Assembly (NCBI GenBank): GCA_963817035.1
Contig: CAWFMM010000004.1
Location: 124,001 to 188,000 of the forward strand
Reading direction: 5' to 3'
DNA length: 64,000 nt
Source of the DNA: AC-49 sp963817035
GTDB taxonomy: Bacteria; Actinomycetota; Thermoleophilia; Solirubrobacterales; Solirubrobacteraceae
The number at the start of each line of letters is the position of its first letter. Within the stretch, counting starts at the first letter, position 1. Below, one piece after another: positions 36,755-45,247 of this stretch. The notes under the pieces were generated by a model. That model was not told the DNA's origin, ran no database searches, and saw only the letters and a list, made by a program, of their open reading frames with translations. Made by a program: the position numbers and the translations under genes.

Positions 36755-37342
36755 TCACGGTTCCGGCGCCGGAGCGCGCCGGTCGATCAGCCACGCCGCG
36801 GCGATGCCGCCGATCCCCCCGCACAGATGGCCCTGCCATGAGATGCCGTCGCGCGGGGCCAGCGCGACGAGCAGCGTCGCCCCGTAGATCGCCGCGACGG
36901 CGACGCCGATGAACAGGTGGCGTAGCTCGCGGCTGAAGATTCCGCGGGTGATCAGATACGTCGAATAGCCGAAGACGAGCCCGCTGGCACCGATGTGGTC
37001 GGTACCGCTCGGCGCGATCAGCCACGTCCCGAGGCCGCCGACGACGATGATGATCGCGGTTGCCTTGAGGAGCCGGACGATGCCGCTCAGCGCGATGACG
37101 AGGCCGAGCACGAGCAGTGGGATCGTGTTGCCGATCAGGTGGCCGAAGCCCGCGTGCAGGAACGGCGCGGTCACGACGCCGACCAGGCCGTCGACGTCGT
37201 GGGGCTTGATCCCGTACTGCTCGAGCCGGCGGTCGTCGAGCTGGTCGACGATCTCGACGAGCCACATCAGCCCGACCATCGCGATCACGATCAGGGCCGC
37301 GGTCTCGCGTTCGGCGCGGCGGGCGGTCGGCAGTTCCTCCAT
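36755..37342 (-). CDS. rhomboid-family intramembrane serine protease
   Basis: ATG 37342 (MEELPTARRAERET...) gives 195 residues with six membrane helices. FLHAGFGHLIGNTIPLLVLG is the helix-2 HxxxxHxxxN region. GASGLVFGYSTYLI carries the catalytic serine of GxSG, and GHLCGGIGGIAAAWLIDRR the catalytic histidine in the last helix. The dyad is complete, so activity is expected. It lies 10 bases upstream of the oxidoreductase gene, so the two may be cotranscribed. A longer frame from 37516 exists but crosses the promoter region of the divergent SHOCT gene. Confidence 0.88.
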   Translation of the reverse strand: MEELPTARRAERETAALIVIAMVGLMWLVEIVDQLDDRRLEQYGIKPHDVDGLVGVVTAPFLHAGFGHLIGNTIPLLVLGLVIALSGIVRLLKATAIIIVVGGLGTWLIAPSGTDHIGASGLVFGYSTYLITRGIFSRELRHLFIGVAVAAIYGATLLVALAPRDGISWQGHLCGGIGGIAAAWLIDRRAPAPEP

Positions 37343-37506
37343 TGGGGGGGAGACTACGGCGCGGATCCGCAGGCTGGTCACGATCACCCGCATGGGTGAG
37401 GTGACATGATTGCGCCGTCGGGAGGATGCAGGCCCGGCTTCGCAGTTCTTCAGCCGGTCAGCCCCAAAGAAACCGGCTGTCCCCCAACAAGGAGCCAAGA
37501 ATCGTA

Positions 37507-37890
37507 ATGCTCGCAACGTATCCCGCCGGAGGCGTCTTCTTGACGATGCTCTGGTTCTTCCTGTTCGTGATCTGGATCTGGATCCTGATCACGATCATCG
37601 CCGACCTCTTCCGCCGTCACGACTTCGGCGGTTGGGCCAAGGCGGCGTGGTTGATCTTCCTGATCGTCATCCCGTACCTGGGCGTTCTCGTGTACCTGAT
37701 CGCTTACCACAAGGGCATGGCGGAGCGGAACATCAAGCAGGTCCAGGACCAGCAGTCGCAGTTCGACTCCTACGTCAAGTCGGTCGCCGGTGGCCCGGCG
37801 ACGGAGATCGCCAACGCGCAGGCGCTGCTCGACAAGGGCAGCATCACGCAGGCCGAGTTCGACGCGCTCAAGGCGAAGGCCCTGGCCTAG
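37507..37890 (+). CDS. membrane protein with PLDc_N-like helices and SHOCT domain
   Basis: The 127-residue protein starts at ATG 37507, 12 bases after AAGGAG. Two helices (LTMLWFFLFVIWIWILITII and AAWLIFLIVIPYLGVLVYLI) match the PLDc_N pattern. A short coiled segment and a C-terminal SHOCT domain (ANAQALLDKGSITQAEFDAL, then KAKAL) follow. SHOCT modules are short oligomerisation helices found on many membrane proteins. An in-frame ATG at 37426 preceded by GGGAGG would add 27 residues. A hairpin at about 37451-37479 lies between the two candidate starts. Confidence 0.82.
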   Translation: MLATYPAGGVFLTMLWFFLFVIWIWILITIIADLFRRHDFGGWAKAAWLIFLIVIPYLGVLVYLIAYHKGMAERNIKQVQDQQSQFDSYVKSVAGGPATEIANAQALLDKGSITQAEFDALKAKALA

Positions 37891-37917
37891 GCGGTTCAGT
37901 TCCGAGGAGATGCCGGA

Positions 37918-37944
37918 CGGCGGCGCCCTGGCCAGGCGCCGCCG
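37918..37944. terminator. bidirectional terminator hairpin
   Basis: A perfect 10-base-pair stem (CGGCGGCGCC and GGCGCCGCCG) with the seven-base loop CTGGCCA lies 27 bases after the SHOCT gene. It lies ten bases before the stop of the convergent dioxygenase gene. GCTGTCCTTTC follows on the plus strand. Confidence 0.7.
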
Positions 37945-37953
37945 GCTGTCCTT

Positions 37954-38889
37954 TCAGGACGCCTGAGCCGGCGCCCAGTCGGCGCGCGGGTCGGGCAGCG
38001 GCGTGAGCCGTGCCTCGATCTCGGCGCGCTGGCCCTCGAGCCATGGCGGCAGGATGATCCGCGTGCCGAGCTCCTCGACCGGTCCGTCGATCGTGAAGCC
38101 GGGCTCGTCGGTCGCGAGCTCGTAGAGGATGCCGCCGGGCTCGCGGAAGTAGATCGAGTGGAAGTAGTTGCGATCGATGATGCCGCTGTTGGGGACGCCG
38201 GCCTCGTTGAGCGTGTCGAGCCACAGGCCGTGCTCGGCGTCGGTCGTGCCGAACGCGATGTGGTGGACCGTGCCCGCGCTCTGCCGGCCCGCTGTCTCCG
38301 GCGCCGGGTCGAACGCGATCCAGCCGCCGCGGCGCTCACCGCGCAGCTCCCAGACGCTGTCGGAGGTCTGTGTCGCCGCCATCAGCTGCTCGAGCATCAG
38401 CGCGCTGCCCTGCGGGTTGGCGCTGTACGCGCGCGCACCCTCGAAGCCCTGGAGCGCGATGTCGGCGGGGATCTCGGGGTGGTCGGCGATCAGCGGTGCG
38501 TCGGGCACGGTCGAGACCACGAGCTCGTGCTCGAGGCCCTCGGGGTCGGCGAAGACCAGGGCGTCGCCGGTGCGCGTCGTCGCGACGCCGAGCGCGGCGA
38601 GTCGCGCGACCCAGAAGTCGATCGCCGCGGTCGACGCGACGCGCCAGACGATGCGATGGACCATCCCGGAGCCCGCGCGGCCCGGCGTCGCGTGGGGGTA
38701 CTCGAAGAACGTGATGTCGGCGCCGGGGCGCGCGTTCTCGTCGCCGTAGAACAGGTGGTAGACGCTGGTGTCGTCCTGGTTGACCGTCTTGGCGGTCAGA
38801 CGCAGGCCGAGGATCCCGGTGTAGAAGTCGACGTTGGCGCGCGCGTCGCCGGTGATCGCGGTGATGTGGTGAATGCCGTCGAACTTCAT
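37954..38889 (-). CDS. ring-cleaving dioxygenase of the glyoxalase/VOC superfamily (MhqO-like)
   Basis: A 311-residue protein of two VOC modules. FDGIHHITAITGDARANVDF gives the first metal histidine, VYHLFYGDENARPGADITFF and GMVHRIVWRV continue module 1, and TVHHIAFGTTDAEH, HSIYFREPGGILYELATDEP with the metal-binding H and E, form module 2. It resembles MhqO/LinE-type extradiol dioxygenases acting on hydroquinones or similar aromatics. GGGAGGACCACC-ATG is a strong ribosome-binding site. A perfect palindrome just upstream suggests MarR-type control. Confidence 0.85.
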   Translation of the reverse strand: MKFDGIHHITAITGDARANVDFYTGILGLRLTAKTVNQDDTSVYHLFYGDENARPGADITFFEYPHATPGRAGSGMVHRIVWRVASTAAIDFWVARLAALGVATTRTGDALVFADPEGLEHELVVSTVPDAPLIADHPEIPADIALQGFEGARAYSANPQGSALMLEQLMAATQTSDSVWELRGERRGGWIAFDPAPETAGRQSAGTVHHIAFGTTDAEHGLWLDTLNEAGVPNSGIIDRNYFHSIYFREPGGILYELATDEPGFTIDGPVEELGTRIILPPWLEGQRAEIEARLTPLPDPRADWAPAQAS

Positions 38890-38913
38890 GGTGGTCCTCC
38901 CGGGTGGACGTAG

Positions 38914-38933
38914 ATGCTTGCTAGCGCAAGCAT
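38914..38933. promoter_or_regulatory. operator-like palindrome upstream of the dioxygenase gene
   Basis: ATGCTTGC-TAGC-GCAAGCAT has perfect 8-base arms around a four-base spacer, 25 bases before the dioxygenase start. The TTGC...GCAA core and its size fit a dimeric MarR-type repressor such as those controlling mhq genes. No MarR gene is in the window. Confidence 0.65.
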
Positions 38934-39025
38934 AGCACCGGACGTCATCAATTGCGGCATCGTTGGCGTGCTCGGCGGTGGCGGTCAGTCGCGTGGCTTC
39001 GTCGGCGGCGCGGGCGAGCAACCGG

Positions 39026-39199
39026 TCACTCGTCGCCGCGACGAAGGCCGGCCGGTAGCTCGCGTCGATGCCTGGGCAGAGCTTGGGAGACCGCGGGCCC
39101 CGAGTAGGCCTCGTCGTAGCGGAACTGCAGATTTCCATTGTCCTTGCGAATCAGCCGACCGACGGGCGTGTCGGCCATCCAGACGACGAGCGCGCTCAT
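39026..39199 (-). pseudogene. hipA: truncated HipA-like kinase, N-terminal fragment
   Basis: The 57-codon frame starts with MSALVVWMADTPVGRLIRKD, followed by NGNLQFRYDEAY, the N-terminal beta-strand pattern of HipA toxins, and stops at 39026 after an arginine-rich run. The kinase core and the rest of a roughly 400-residue HipA are absent, and neither of the other frames downstream restores them. Its ATG overlaps the hipB stop (ATGA), the usual arrangement in hipBA operons. It cannot encode an active kinase. Confidence 0.6.
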
Positions 39200-39408
39200 C
39201 GGCTGCGCAGGTCGACATCGAGGCCGACTGCCTGGGCGACCCGCAACGCGATGTCGAGTTGAACGGAGGGCTTGCCGCGCTCGAGCTCGCCGATGACCCG
39301 TCGGTTGACGCCGACGACCGACGCGACCTGGTCTTGACTCAGGCCAAGGGCCGCGCGCCGTTCGCGGATCTGGCGGCCGAACCGCTCCGGGGTCGATGCA
39401 GTCGTCAT
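39196..39408 (-). CDS. hipB: XRE-family regulator, HipB-like antitoxin
   Basis: The 70-residue protein is a single helix-turn-helix domain: RQIRERRAALGLSQDQVASV, VGVNRRVIGELERGKPSVQL, and a DIALRVAQAVGLDVDL end with the short C-terminal strand typical of HipB. In hipBA systems HipB binds operator repeats and neutralises HipA. Here only a hipA stub follows, so it now probably acts as a self-standing regulator. Three identical-type operator-like palindromes lie directly upstream, the nearest starting three bases before its start codon. Confidence 0.85.
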   Translation of the reverse strand: MTTASTPERFGRQIRERRAALGLSQDQVASVVGVNRRVIGELERGKPSVQLDIALRVAQAVGLDVDLRSR

Positions 39409-39410
39409 GG

Positions 39411-39500
39411 TACCGATCGGTAACGAAAGCGCAGATGTCTACGTTCTGTTACCTATTGGTACCAAACGGGCGTCCGAGGGACGGCTGATACCGAACGGTA
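39411..39500. promoter_or_regulatory. three evenly spaced TACC-N4-GGTA operator sites
   Basis: TACCGATCGGTA (39411-39422), TACCTATTGGTA (39450-39461) and TACCGAACGGTA (39489-39500) share the form TACC-N4-GGTA. Consecutive sites start exactly 39 bases apart. They lie between hipB and the 3' end of fadJ, covering the hipB promoter. Multiple spaced palindromes are how HipB autoregulates in known systems. Confidence 0.8.
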
Positions 39501-39531
39501 CCAGCCGCCCGAGGCGCCCTGAGCCGGGTGG

Positions 39532-41735
39532 CTACGCGCTGGCGACGAGCACCGGCGCGTCGGAGTACGTCTCGCCGCGCTCGGCCTTCTCGACCAGCGA
39601 GGCGGGCGGGTCGAAGCGGTCGCCGTAGCGCGCGCTCAGCTCGCGCGCGCGGGCGACAAAGCCCGCGAGCCCACCCGCATATCCGTTCATGTACTGGACG
39701 ACGCCGCCGGTCCAGCCGGGGAAGCCGATGCCGAGGATCGAGCCGATGTTCGCGTCGGACATCGTCTCGATGACGCCCTCGTCGAGGCACCGGACGGTCT
39801 CGAGCGACTCGATGAACAGCATCCGCTCCTTGAGGTCCTCGAACGGGACGTCGGTGTTCGTGCCGCCGAACGCGTCCTTGAGCCCGGTCCACAGCCCGCT
39901 GCGCTTGCCGTCGACGTACTCGTAGAAGCCCGCCCCGGCGAGCCGGCCGCCACGCTCGAACTCGTCGATCATGCGGTCGATGACGCCCGACGACGGGTGC
40001 GCGCCCCAATCGATGCCGCCGGCCTGCGCGGCCTCCTGAGCGGCGACGCGGATACGGCGCAGCAGGTTGAGGTTCAGCTCATCGGAGAGCTGAAGGACCG
40101 GCGCGGGGTAGCCGGCCTGCGAGGACGCCTGCTCGATCGACGGCGCGGGAATCCCCTCGGCGAGCATCGCGATGCCCTCGTTGAGGAACGTCCCGATGAC
40201 GCGACTGGTGAAGAAGCCGCGGCTGTCGTTGACGACGATCGGCGTCTTCGAGATCTGCTTGGCGAGGTCGAGCGCGCGGTAGAGCGTGTCGTCGCTGGTC
40301 TGCTCGCCCTTGATGATCTCAACCAGCGGCATCTTGTCCACCGGGCTGAAGAAGTGCAGCCCGATGAAGTCGGCCGGCCGGCTCACGTAGTGGGCCAGGT
40401 CGGTGATCGGCAGGGTCGAGGTGTTCGAGCCCAGCAGGGCGCCGGGCGCGAGGTGCGGCTCGATCTCGGCGAACACCTGCTCCTTGACCTTGGGGTCCTC
40501 GAACACGGCCTCGATGACGAGGTTGGCGCCGTCGGCCTGGGCCGGGTCGTCGGTCGCGGTGATCAGGGCGAGCAGCGCGTCGGCCTTCTCCTGCGTCGAT
40601 TGGCCCTTGGCGATCGCCTTGTCGAGGATCTTCTGGGAGTAGGCCTTGCCCTTATCGGCGGCCTCCTGGGAGACGTCCTTGAGCACGACCTCGATGCCGG
40701 CCTTGGCGCACACATAGGCGATCGCGGCGCCCATCATGCCCGCGCCGAGCACGACGACCTTCGTCGCCGTGAACGTCTCGGCGTCGTCGGGACGACCGCG
40801 GCTGCCGTTGACGGCCTGCATGTCGAAGAAGAACGCCTGGATCATGTTCTTCGCGACCTGGCCGGTGGCGAGGTTGGTGAAGTAGCGCCCTTCGATCTCG
40901 ATCGCGCTGTCGAAGTCGACCTGCGCGCCCTCGACCGCCGCGGCCATGATGTGGTGCGGTGCCGGGTAGTTGGCGCCCTTGATCTGCTTGCGCAGGTTGG
41001 CCGGGAACGCCGGCAGGTTCTGCGCCAGCGCCGGGGTGGCGGGGGTGCCGCCGGGGATCTTGTAGCCCTTGACGTCCCACGGCTGAACGATGGGATCCCC
41101 GCCGCCCTGGCGGCGATCCACGCCTTGGCGGCGGGGACGAGGTCGTCCACGGTCGGGACGATCTCGTCGATCAGGCCGAGCTCCTTGGCCTGCGCGGGGC
41201 GCAGGCGCTGGCCCTGCAGGAGCAGCGACATCAGCGCGGTCGCGATGCCGAACATCCGCACCGAACGGGTGACACCGCCGCCGCCGGGCAGCAGTCCGAG
41301 CTGGACCTCGGGGAAGCCGAGCTGGACCTTCGGGCTGTCGATCGCGATGCGGTGATGACAGGCCAGCGTGATCTCGAGGCCGCCACCGAGCGCGGCGCCG
41401 TTGATCGCGGCGACGACCGGGACGCCGAGCGTCTCCAGGCGGCGTAGCTGGCTCTTCATCTCGCGCACGCCGGCCGCGAACTGCTCGCTGTCGGCGGGGG
41501 TGACGGCGATCAGGTCGTTGAGGTTGCCGCCGGCGAAGAACGTCTTCTTGGCCGACGTGATGACGACGCCCTTGATGTCGTCCTTCTCGGCCTCGAGGCG
41601 TTCAACGGTCGCGGCCATCGAGCGCCCGTAGGCGGCGTTCATCGTGTTGGCCGACGCGTTGGGGTCGTCCAGGACGAGCACGACGATGTCGTCGTCACCG
41701 CGCTCGTAGCGGATCGTGCTGCTGTTCTCGGTCAT
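39532..41735 (-). CDS. fadJ: fatty-acid oxidation complex alpha subunit (enoyl-CoA hydratase/3-hydroxyacyl-CoA dehydrogenase), frameshifted
   Basis: Beta-oxidation steps 2 and 3 in one protein. The hydratase part (about 1-190) has FFAGGNLNDL and NGAALGGGLEITLACHHRIA with the oxyanion-hole glycines. The dehydrogenase part has KVVVLGAGMMGAAIAYVCAK for NAD and FIGLHFFSPVDKMPLVEII with the catalytic histidine. The start is ATG 41735, 20 bases after the thiolase stop. The frame breaks at about 41100-41125 in a GCCGCC/GGGG tract: hydratase sequence AAKAWIAA continues as QGGGDPIVQPWDVKGYKIPG in another frame, fitting one missing base. The joined product would be about 734 residues, the normal FadJ size. 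Confidence 0.88.
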
Positions 41736-41755
41736 GTTCGTCTTGGTTCCTTTTC

Positions 41756-42973
41756 CTAGATCCGCTCGAGGACGGTGGCGATGCCCATCCCGCCGCCGAC
41801 ACACAGGGTGCACAGTCCGTAGCGCCCGCCGGTGCGCTCCAGCTCGTCGATGATCGTGCCGAGGATCATCCCACCGGTCGCGCCGAGCGGGTGGCCCATT
41901 GCGATCGCGCCGCCGTTGACGTTGACCTTCTCCATGTCGAGGCCCATGTCGCGGACGAAGCGCAGCACGACGGCGGCGAACGCCTCGTTGATCTCGACCA
42001 GATCGAGGTCGTCGACGGTGATGCCGGCCTTGGCCAGCGCCTTCTTGGACGCCGGCGCCGGGCCGGTGAGCATGATCGTCGGGTCGGCGCCCGAGACCGC
42101 GGTGGCGAGGATGCGTGCGCGGGGGGTGAGGCCGAGCTCGGCGCCCGTGGCCTCGTTGCCGATCGCCACGAGCGACGCGCCGTCGACGATGCCCGACGAG
42201 TTGCCGGGCGTGTGGACGTGGTTGATCTTCTCGACCCAGTGGTACTTCTGCAGCGCCACGGCGTCGAAGCCGCCCTGGTCGCCCATGACCGCGAACGACG
42301 GCTTGAGGTTGCCCAGCGTCTCGACCGTCGTGCCCGAGCGGATGAACTCGTCGTTGTCGAGCAGCACGTTGTCGTTGATGTCGCGCACCGGAATCACCGA
42401 GTTGGCGAAGCGGCCCTCGGCCTGCGCCTTGGTCGCCAGCTCCTGCGAGCGCGCGGCATAGGCATCGACGTCCTCGCGGCTGAAGTCCTCGATCGTGGCG
42501 ATCAGGTCGGCGCCGACGCCCTGGGGGACGAAGTACGTGTCGTAGTTGGTCTCCGGGTCGCTCATCCACGCCCCGCCGTCGGCGCCCATCGGCACGCGGG
42601 ACATCGACTCGACGCCCCCGGCCAGGACCATGTCCTCCCAGCCTGAGGCGACCTTCTGCGCCGCGATGTTCACGGCCTCGAGGCCCGAGGCGCAGAAGCG
42701 GTTGAGCTGCACGCCGGCGACGGTCTCGGGCAGGCCGGCCTTGATCGCCGCGGTCTTGGCGATGTCGGCGCCCTGGTCGCCGATCGGGGTGACGCAGCCG
42801 AGGACGACGTCGTCGATGCGGTTGGGGTCGAAGTCGTCGTGGCGGCCGAGCATCTCGTGCATCAGGCCGACGACGAGGTCGACCGGCTTGGTGGTGTGCA
42901 GCGATCCATTGAACTTGCCCTTACCGCGGGGCGTGCGGATCGCGTCGAAGACCAGTGCTTCGGTGGTTGCCAT
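41756..42973 (-). CDS. fadA: acetyl-CoA C-acyltransferase (3-ketoacyl-CoA thiolase)
   Basis: The last step of beta-oxidation: thiolytic cleavage of 3-ketoacyl-CoA. The 405-residue product starts at ATG 42973. The nucleophile is Cys94 in QLNRFCASGLEAVN; His361 in GHPLGATGG and Cys391 in CTLCVGGGMG complete the active site. The VEINEAFAAV and AGGVESMSRVPMG motifs are typical. It is the first gene of the operon with fadJ and is divergent from a TetR-family gene, whose operator-like site lies in the 101-base intergenic region. Confidence 0.95.
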   Translation of the reverse strand: MATTEALVFDAIRTPRGKGKFNGSLHTTKPVDLVVGLMHEMLGRHDDFDPNRIDDVVLGCVTPIGDQGADIAKTAAIKAGLPETVAGVQLNRFCASGLEAVNIAAQKVASGWEDMVLAGGVESMSRVPMGADGGAWMSDPETNYDTYFVPQGVGADLIATIEDFSREDVDAYAARSQELATKAQAEGRFANSVIPVRDINDNVLLDNDEFIRSGTTVETLGNLKPSFAVMGDQGGFDAVALQKYHWVEKINHVHTPGNSSGIVDGASLVAIGNEATGAELGLTPRARILATAVSGADPTIMLTGPAPASKKALAKAGITVDDLDLVEINEAFAAVVLRFVRDMGLDMEKVNVNGGAIAMGHPLGATGGMILGTIIDELERTGGRYGLCTLCVGGGMGIATVLERI

Positions 42974-43031
42974 CTGTCGTCGGAGCTCCTCGAAGGTGGG
43001 GGACGGCTGCAACCAGCCTACCACTGAAACA

Positions 43032-43043
43032 TTCATTCGTGAA
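43032..43043. promoter_or_regulatory. putative TetR operator in the fadA-tetR intergenic region
   Basis: TTCA-TTCG-TGAA is a perfect 4-base-arm palindrome set within AACATTCATTCGTGAACGCA. It sits midway between the divergent starts of fadA (42973) and the TetR gene (43075). That is the usual place for a FadR-type TetR repressor to control both. The arms are short, so the call is tentative. Confidence 0.4.
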
Positions 43044-43074
43044 CGCAAACATGTGGGGTAGGATGCGACACACG

Positions 43075-43695
43075 ATGAGCACCGTGCCGGTTCAACGACG
43101 CAGCCAGGCCGAGCGCTCGAACGCGACCCGCCAAGCGCTGATCGACGCAACGATCACGTGCCTGGTCGAGGACGGCTACGCGAACACGACGACGAGCCGG
43201 GTGGCCGAGCGCGCCGGCGTCTCGCGGGGCGCTCATCTGCACCACTTCCAAACCCGGCAGGCGCTCGTGGCCGCGGCGGCCGAGCAGATCACGCTGCGCC
43301 GGTCGGAGATCATGCTCGCCGCGGCCGAGCAGCTACCGGCCGGTCGCGAACGACTGGCGCGCGGCCTCGACCTGATGTGGGACGCGTATGCGACGCCGCT
43401 GTGGCAGGGCGCGCTGGATCTGTGGTCCCACGCCCGCACGGACCCCGAGCTCCGCGCGCTCCTGGTCGAAGTGGAGCGCCTGCTCGATCGCCAGACGCTG
43501 CAGGCCGCGACGCTGCTCTTCCCCGAGCAGGCGCGGACGCCGGACTTCGAGCGGCTGCTGGAGATGGCTCTGGCCACCGCACGCGGGCTGGCGCTGCTCG
43601 ACACGCTGCATCCGACGGAGATGCGCAATCGCAAGCAGTGGCCGTTCTGCCGCGCTCAGCTCGTCGAGCTGTTCGAAGCGGCCGGCGCGAGCTGA
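43075..43695 (+). CDS. TetR/AcrR-family transcription regulator
   Basis: The 206-residue protein begins at ATG 43075. The N-terminal helix-turn-helix reads ATRQALIDATITCLVEDGYA and NTTTSRVAERAGVSRGAHLH; the HHFQTRQALVAAA segment closes the DNA-binding domain. The ligand domain (about 80-200) has no recognisable motif. Its divergent position beside fadA-fadJ suggests it controls beta-oxidation, perhaps sensing acyl-CoA. This is inference from context. Confidence 0.85.
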   Translation: MSTVPVQRRSQAERSNATRQALIDATITCLVEDGYANTTTSRVAERAGVSRGAHLHHFQTRQALVAAAAEQITLRRSEIMLAAAEQLPAGRERLARGLDLMWDAYATPLWQGALDLWSHARTDPELRALLVEVERLLDRQTLQAATLLFPEQARTPDFERLLEMALATARGLALLDTLHPTEMRNRKQWPFCRAQLVELFEAAGAS

Positions 43696-43754
43696 CGTAC
43701 CCCGGCGAGGTTCAAGCGTGGCGGCTCAGGTGCCGATGCCGTGGGGGAGATCTC

Positions 43755-45224
43755 GTGACCCTGCCGCCTCATTCCCCCGGGCCCCCGTGGTTCCGTGCCT
43801 CGCGCGCGCGGGTCTTCGGCGGGTGGGTCGCCGCGCTCGCCGCCCGGCTGGGGGTGCGCCGCGGACCGCGCCACGAAACGATCGACATGTCCGCGGCCGC
43901 GGTGCTCGACCTGTTCGAGGAGCACGCGTACGTCGGGGAGGTCACGGCCGACGGTCACTACGTCGACCACACATCAGGACCCGCGATGCCGCACTTCATC
44001 GGCGGCGACGTGCCGCTCGGATCCGACCGCGGCACGCTGTGGGAGTCACTGATCCACCCCGAGGATCGGCCCGCCTACGACGATTTCAACCGGGAGATGC
44101 TCCTCGGCCGCGACGCGGAGGTCACCTATCGCCTGATCGGTCTGGACGGCGTGACGCGCAGCGTCCGGGATCGCGGGCGCCCGGTCCGCCGCGCCGACGG
44201 CAGCACGCTCGTGCGCGGCATCATCTCCGACGTCACCAAGCGCGAAGCGGCCGATGCTCGCGCACGGGAGTCGGCCGAGCGTTTCGAGGGCCTGCTCGAC
44301 GTGGTCGGGGAGCACGTCTATCTCGCCGTCGTGCACAACGACGGCCGCGTCGAGGAGCTGTTCCAGGGTCCCGGTGCCGATCGTCTGCTCGGTGGCGCGG
44401 AACCTGACGCGGAGATGAGCAACTGGGAGGCCGCGATCCATCCCGACGACCGCGATGCCTACGACGCCTTCAATCTCGCGTTGGGCGCGGGCTCGTCCAG
44501 CGATGTCGAGTACCGGCTGATCGGCGCCGACGGAATCACCCGCTGGGTGCACGACCGTGCGGCGACGCGGCGGCGCGACGACGGGACGGTCGAGATCAGC
44601 GGGATCGTCTCCGACGTCACGGAGCGTCGGCGCCTAGAGGACACCCTGCGGCGCAGCATGGCCGACATGGAGCTCGCCCATCGCGAACTCGACGCGGCGC
44701 GTCGCGCAGCCGAACAACGGGCCCGTACCGACGACCTCACCGGCACGTACAACCGGCGTCATTTCGCGGAGATCGTTGCCGCGTCGGCCGGGGCGACGAC
44801 CGGGTACGGGCTGCTGCTGCTCGACGCCGACCACTTCAAACAGGTCAACGACCGCCACGGCCACGCCGTTGGCGACGCGGTCCTCGTCGAGCTCGCGCGT
44901 CGGCTGCAGTCTGAGCTGCGCGCCGACGATCTCCTGGCTCGCTGGGGCGGCGAGGAGTTCGCGGTGCTGCTGCCCGGCGTCCCTGACGACGACGTGCTGC
45001 GCCGGCGTGCGGAGCAGCTACGACGGATCGTCGCGGCCACGCCGGTCCTCGCCGCCGGTGTCTCGATCGAGCTGACGATCTCGATCGGGGCGACCGGGAA
45101 CGCCGGTGGACCGGCCGTCATGGACGACCTGATCGACGCGGCCGATCGCGCGCTGTACAAGGCCAAGCGGCTGGGCCGCGATCGGGTCTGCCTGTCGGCC
45201 GAGTCGCTGCGCGACGTCGCGTGA
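43755..45224 (+). CDS. diguanylate cyclase with two PAS domains
   Basis: GTG 43755 with an upstream GGGGGA gives 489 residues. Two PAS/PAC units (about 50-165 and 170-290) share the same pattern (TLWESLIHPEDRPAYDDFNR versus NWEAAIHPDDRDAYDAFN; GIISDVTKRE versus GIVSDVTERR). A coiled-coil linker leads to a GGDEF domain with DDLTGTYNRRHFAEI, LLLLDADHFKQVNDRHGH and WGGEEFAVLLPG, so the active-site GGEEF is intact. It would make c-di-GMP from two GTP. No membrane helix is seen, so it probably senses a cytosolic signal. A longer open frame upstream to 43158 overlaps the TetR gene and is rejected. Confidence 0.9.
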   Translation: MTLPPHSPGPPWFRASRARVFGGWVAALAARLGVRRGPRHETIDMSAAAVLDLFEEHAYVGEVTADGHYVDHTSGPAMPHFIGGDVPLGSDRGTLWESLIHPEDRPAYDDFNREMLLGRDAEVTYRLIGLDGVTRSVRDRGRPVRRADGSTLVRGIISDVTKREAADARARESAERFEGLLDVVGEHVYLAVVHNDGRVEELFQGPGADRLLGGAEPDAEMSNWEAAIHPDDRDAYDAFNLALGAGSSSDVEYRLIGADGITRWVHDRAATRRRDDGTVEISGIVSDVTERRRLEDTLRRSMADMELAHRELDAARRAAEQRARTDDLTGTYNRRHFAEIVAASAGATTGYGLLLLDADHFKQVNDRHGHAVGDAVLVELARRLQSELRADDLLARWGGEEFAVLLPGVPDDDVLRRRAEQLRRIVAATPVLAAGVSIELTISIGATGNAGGPAVMDDLIDAADRALYKAKRLGRDRVCLSAESLRDVA

Positions 45225-45247
45225 GCGGATCCGTAGGATCTCGCGCC

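Noticed and set aside
43158..45224. 688-codon version of the diguanylate cyclase
   Set aside because: Its first 199 codons overlap the TetR gene in another frame and are nonsense; GTG 43755 with a good ribosome-binding site is the sensible start.
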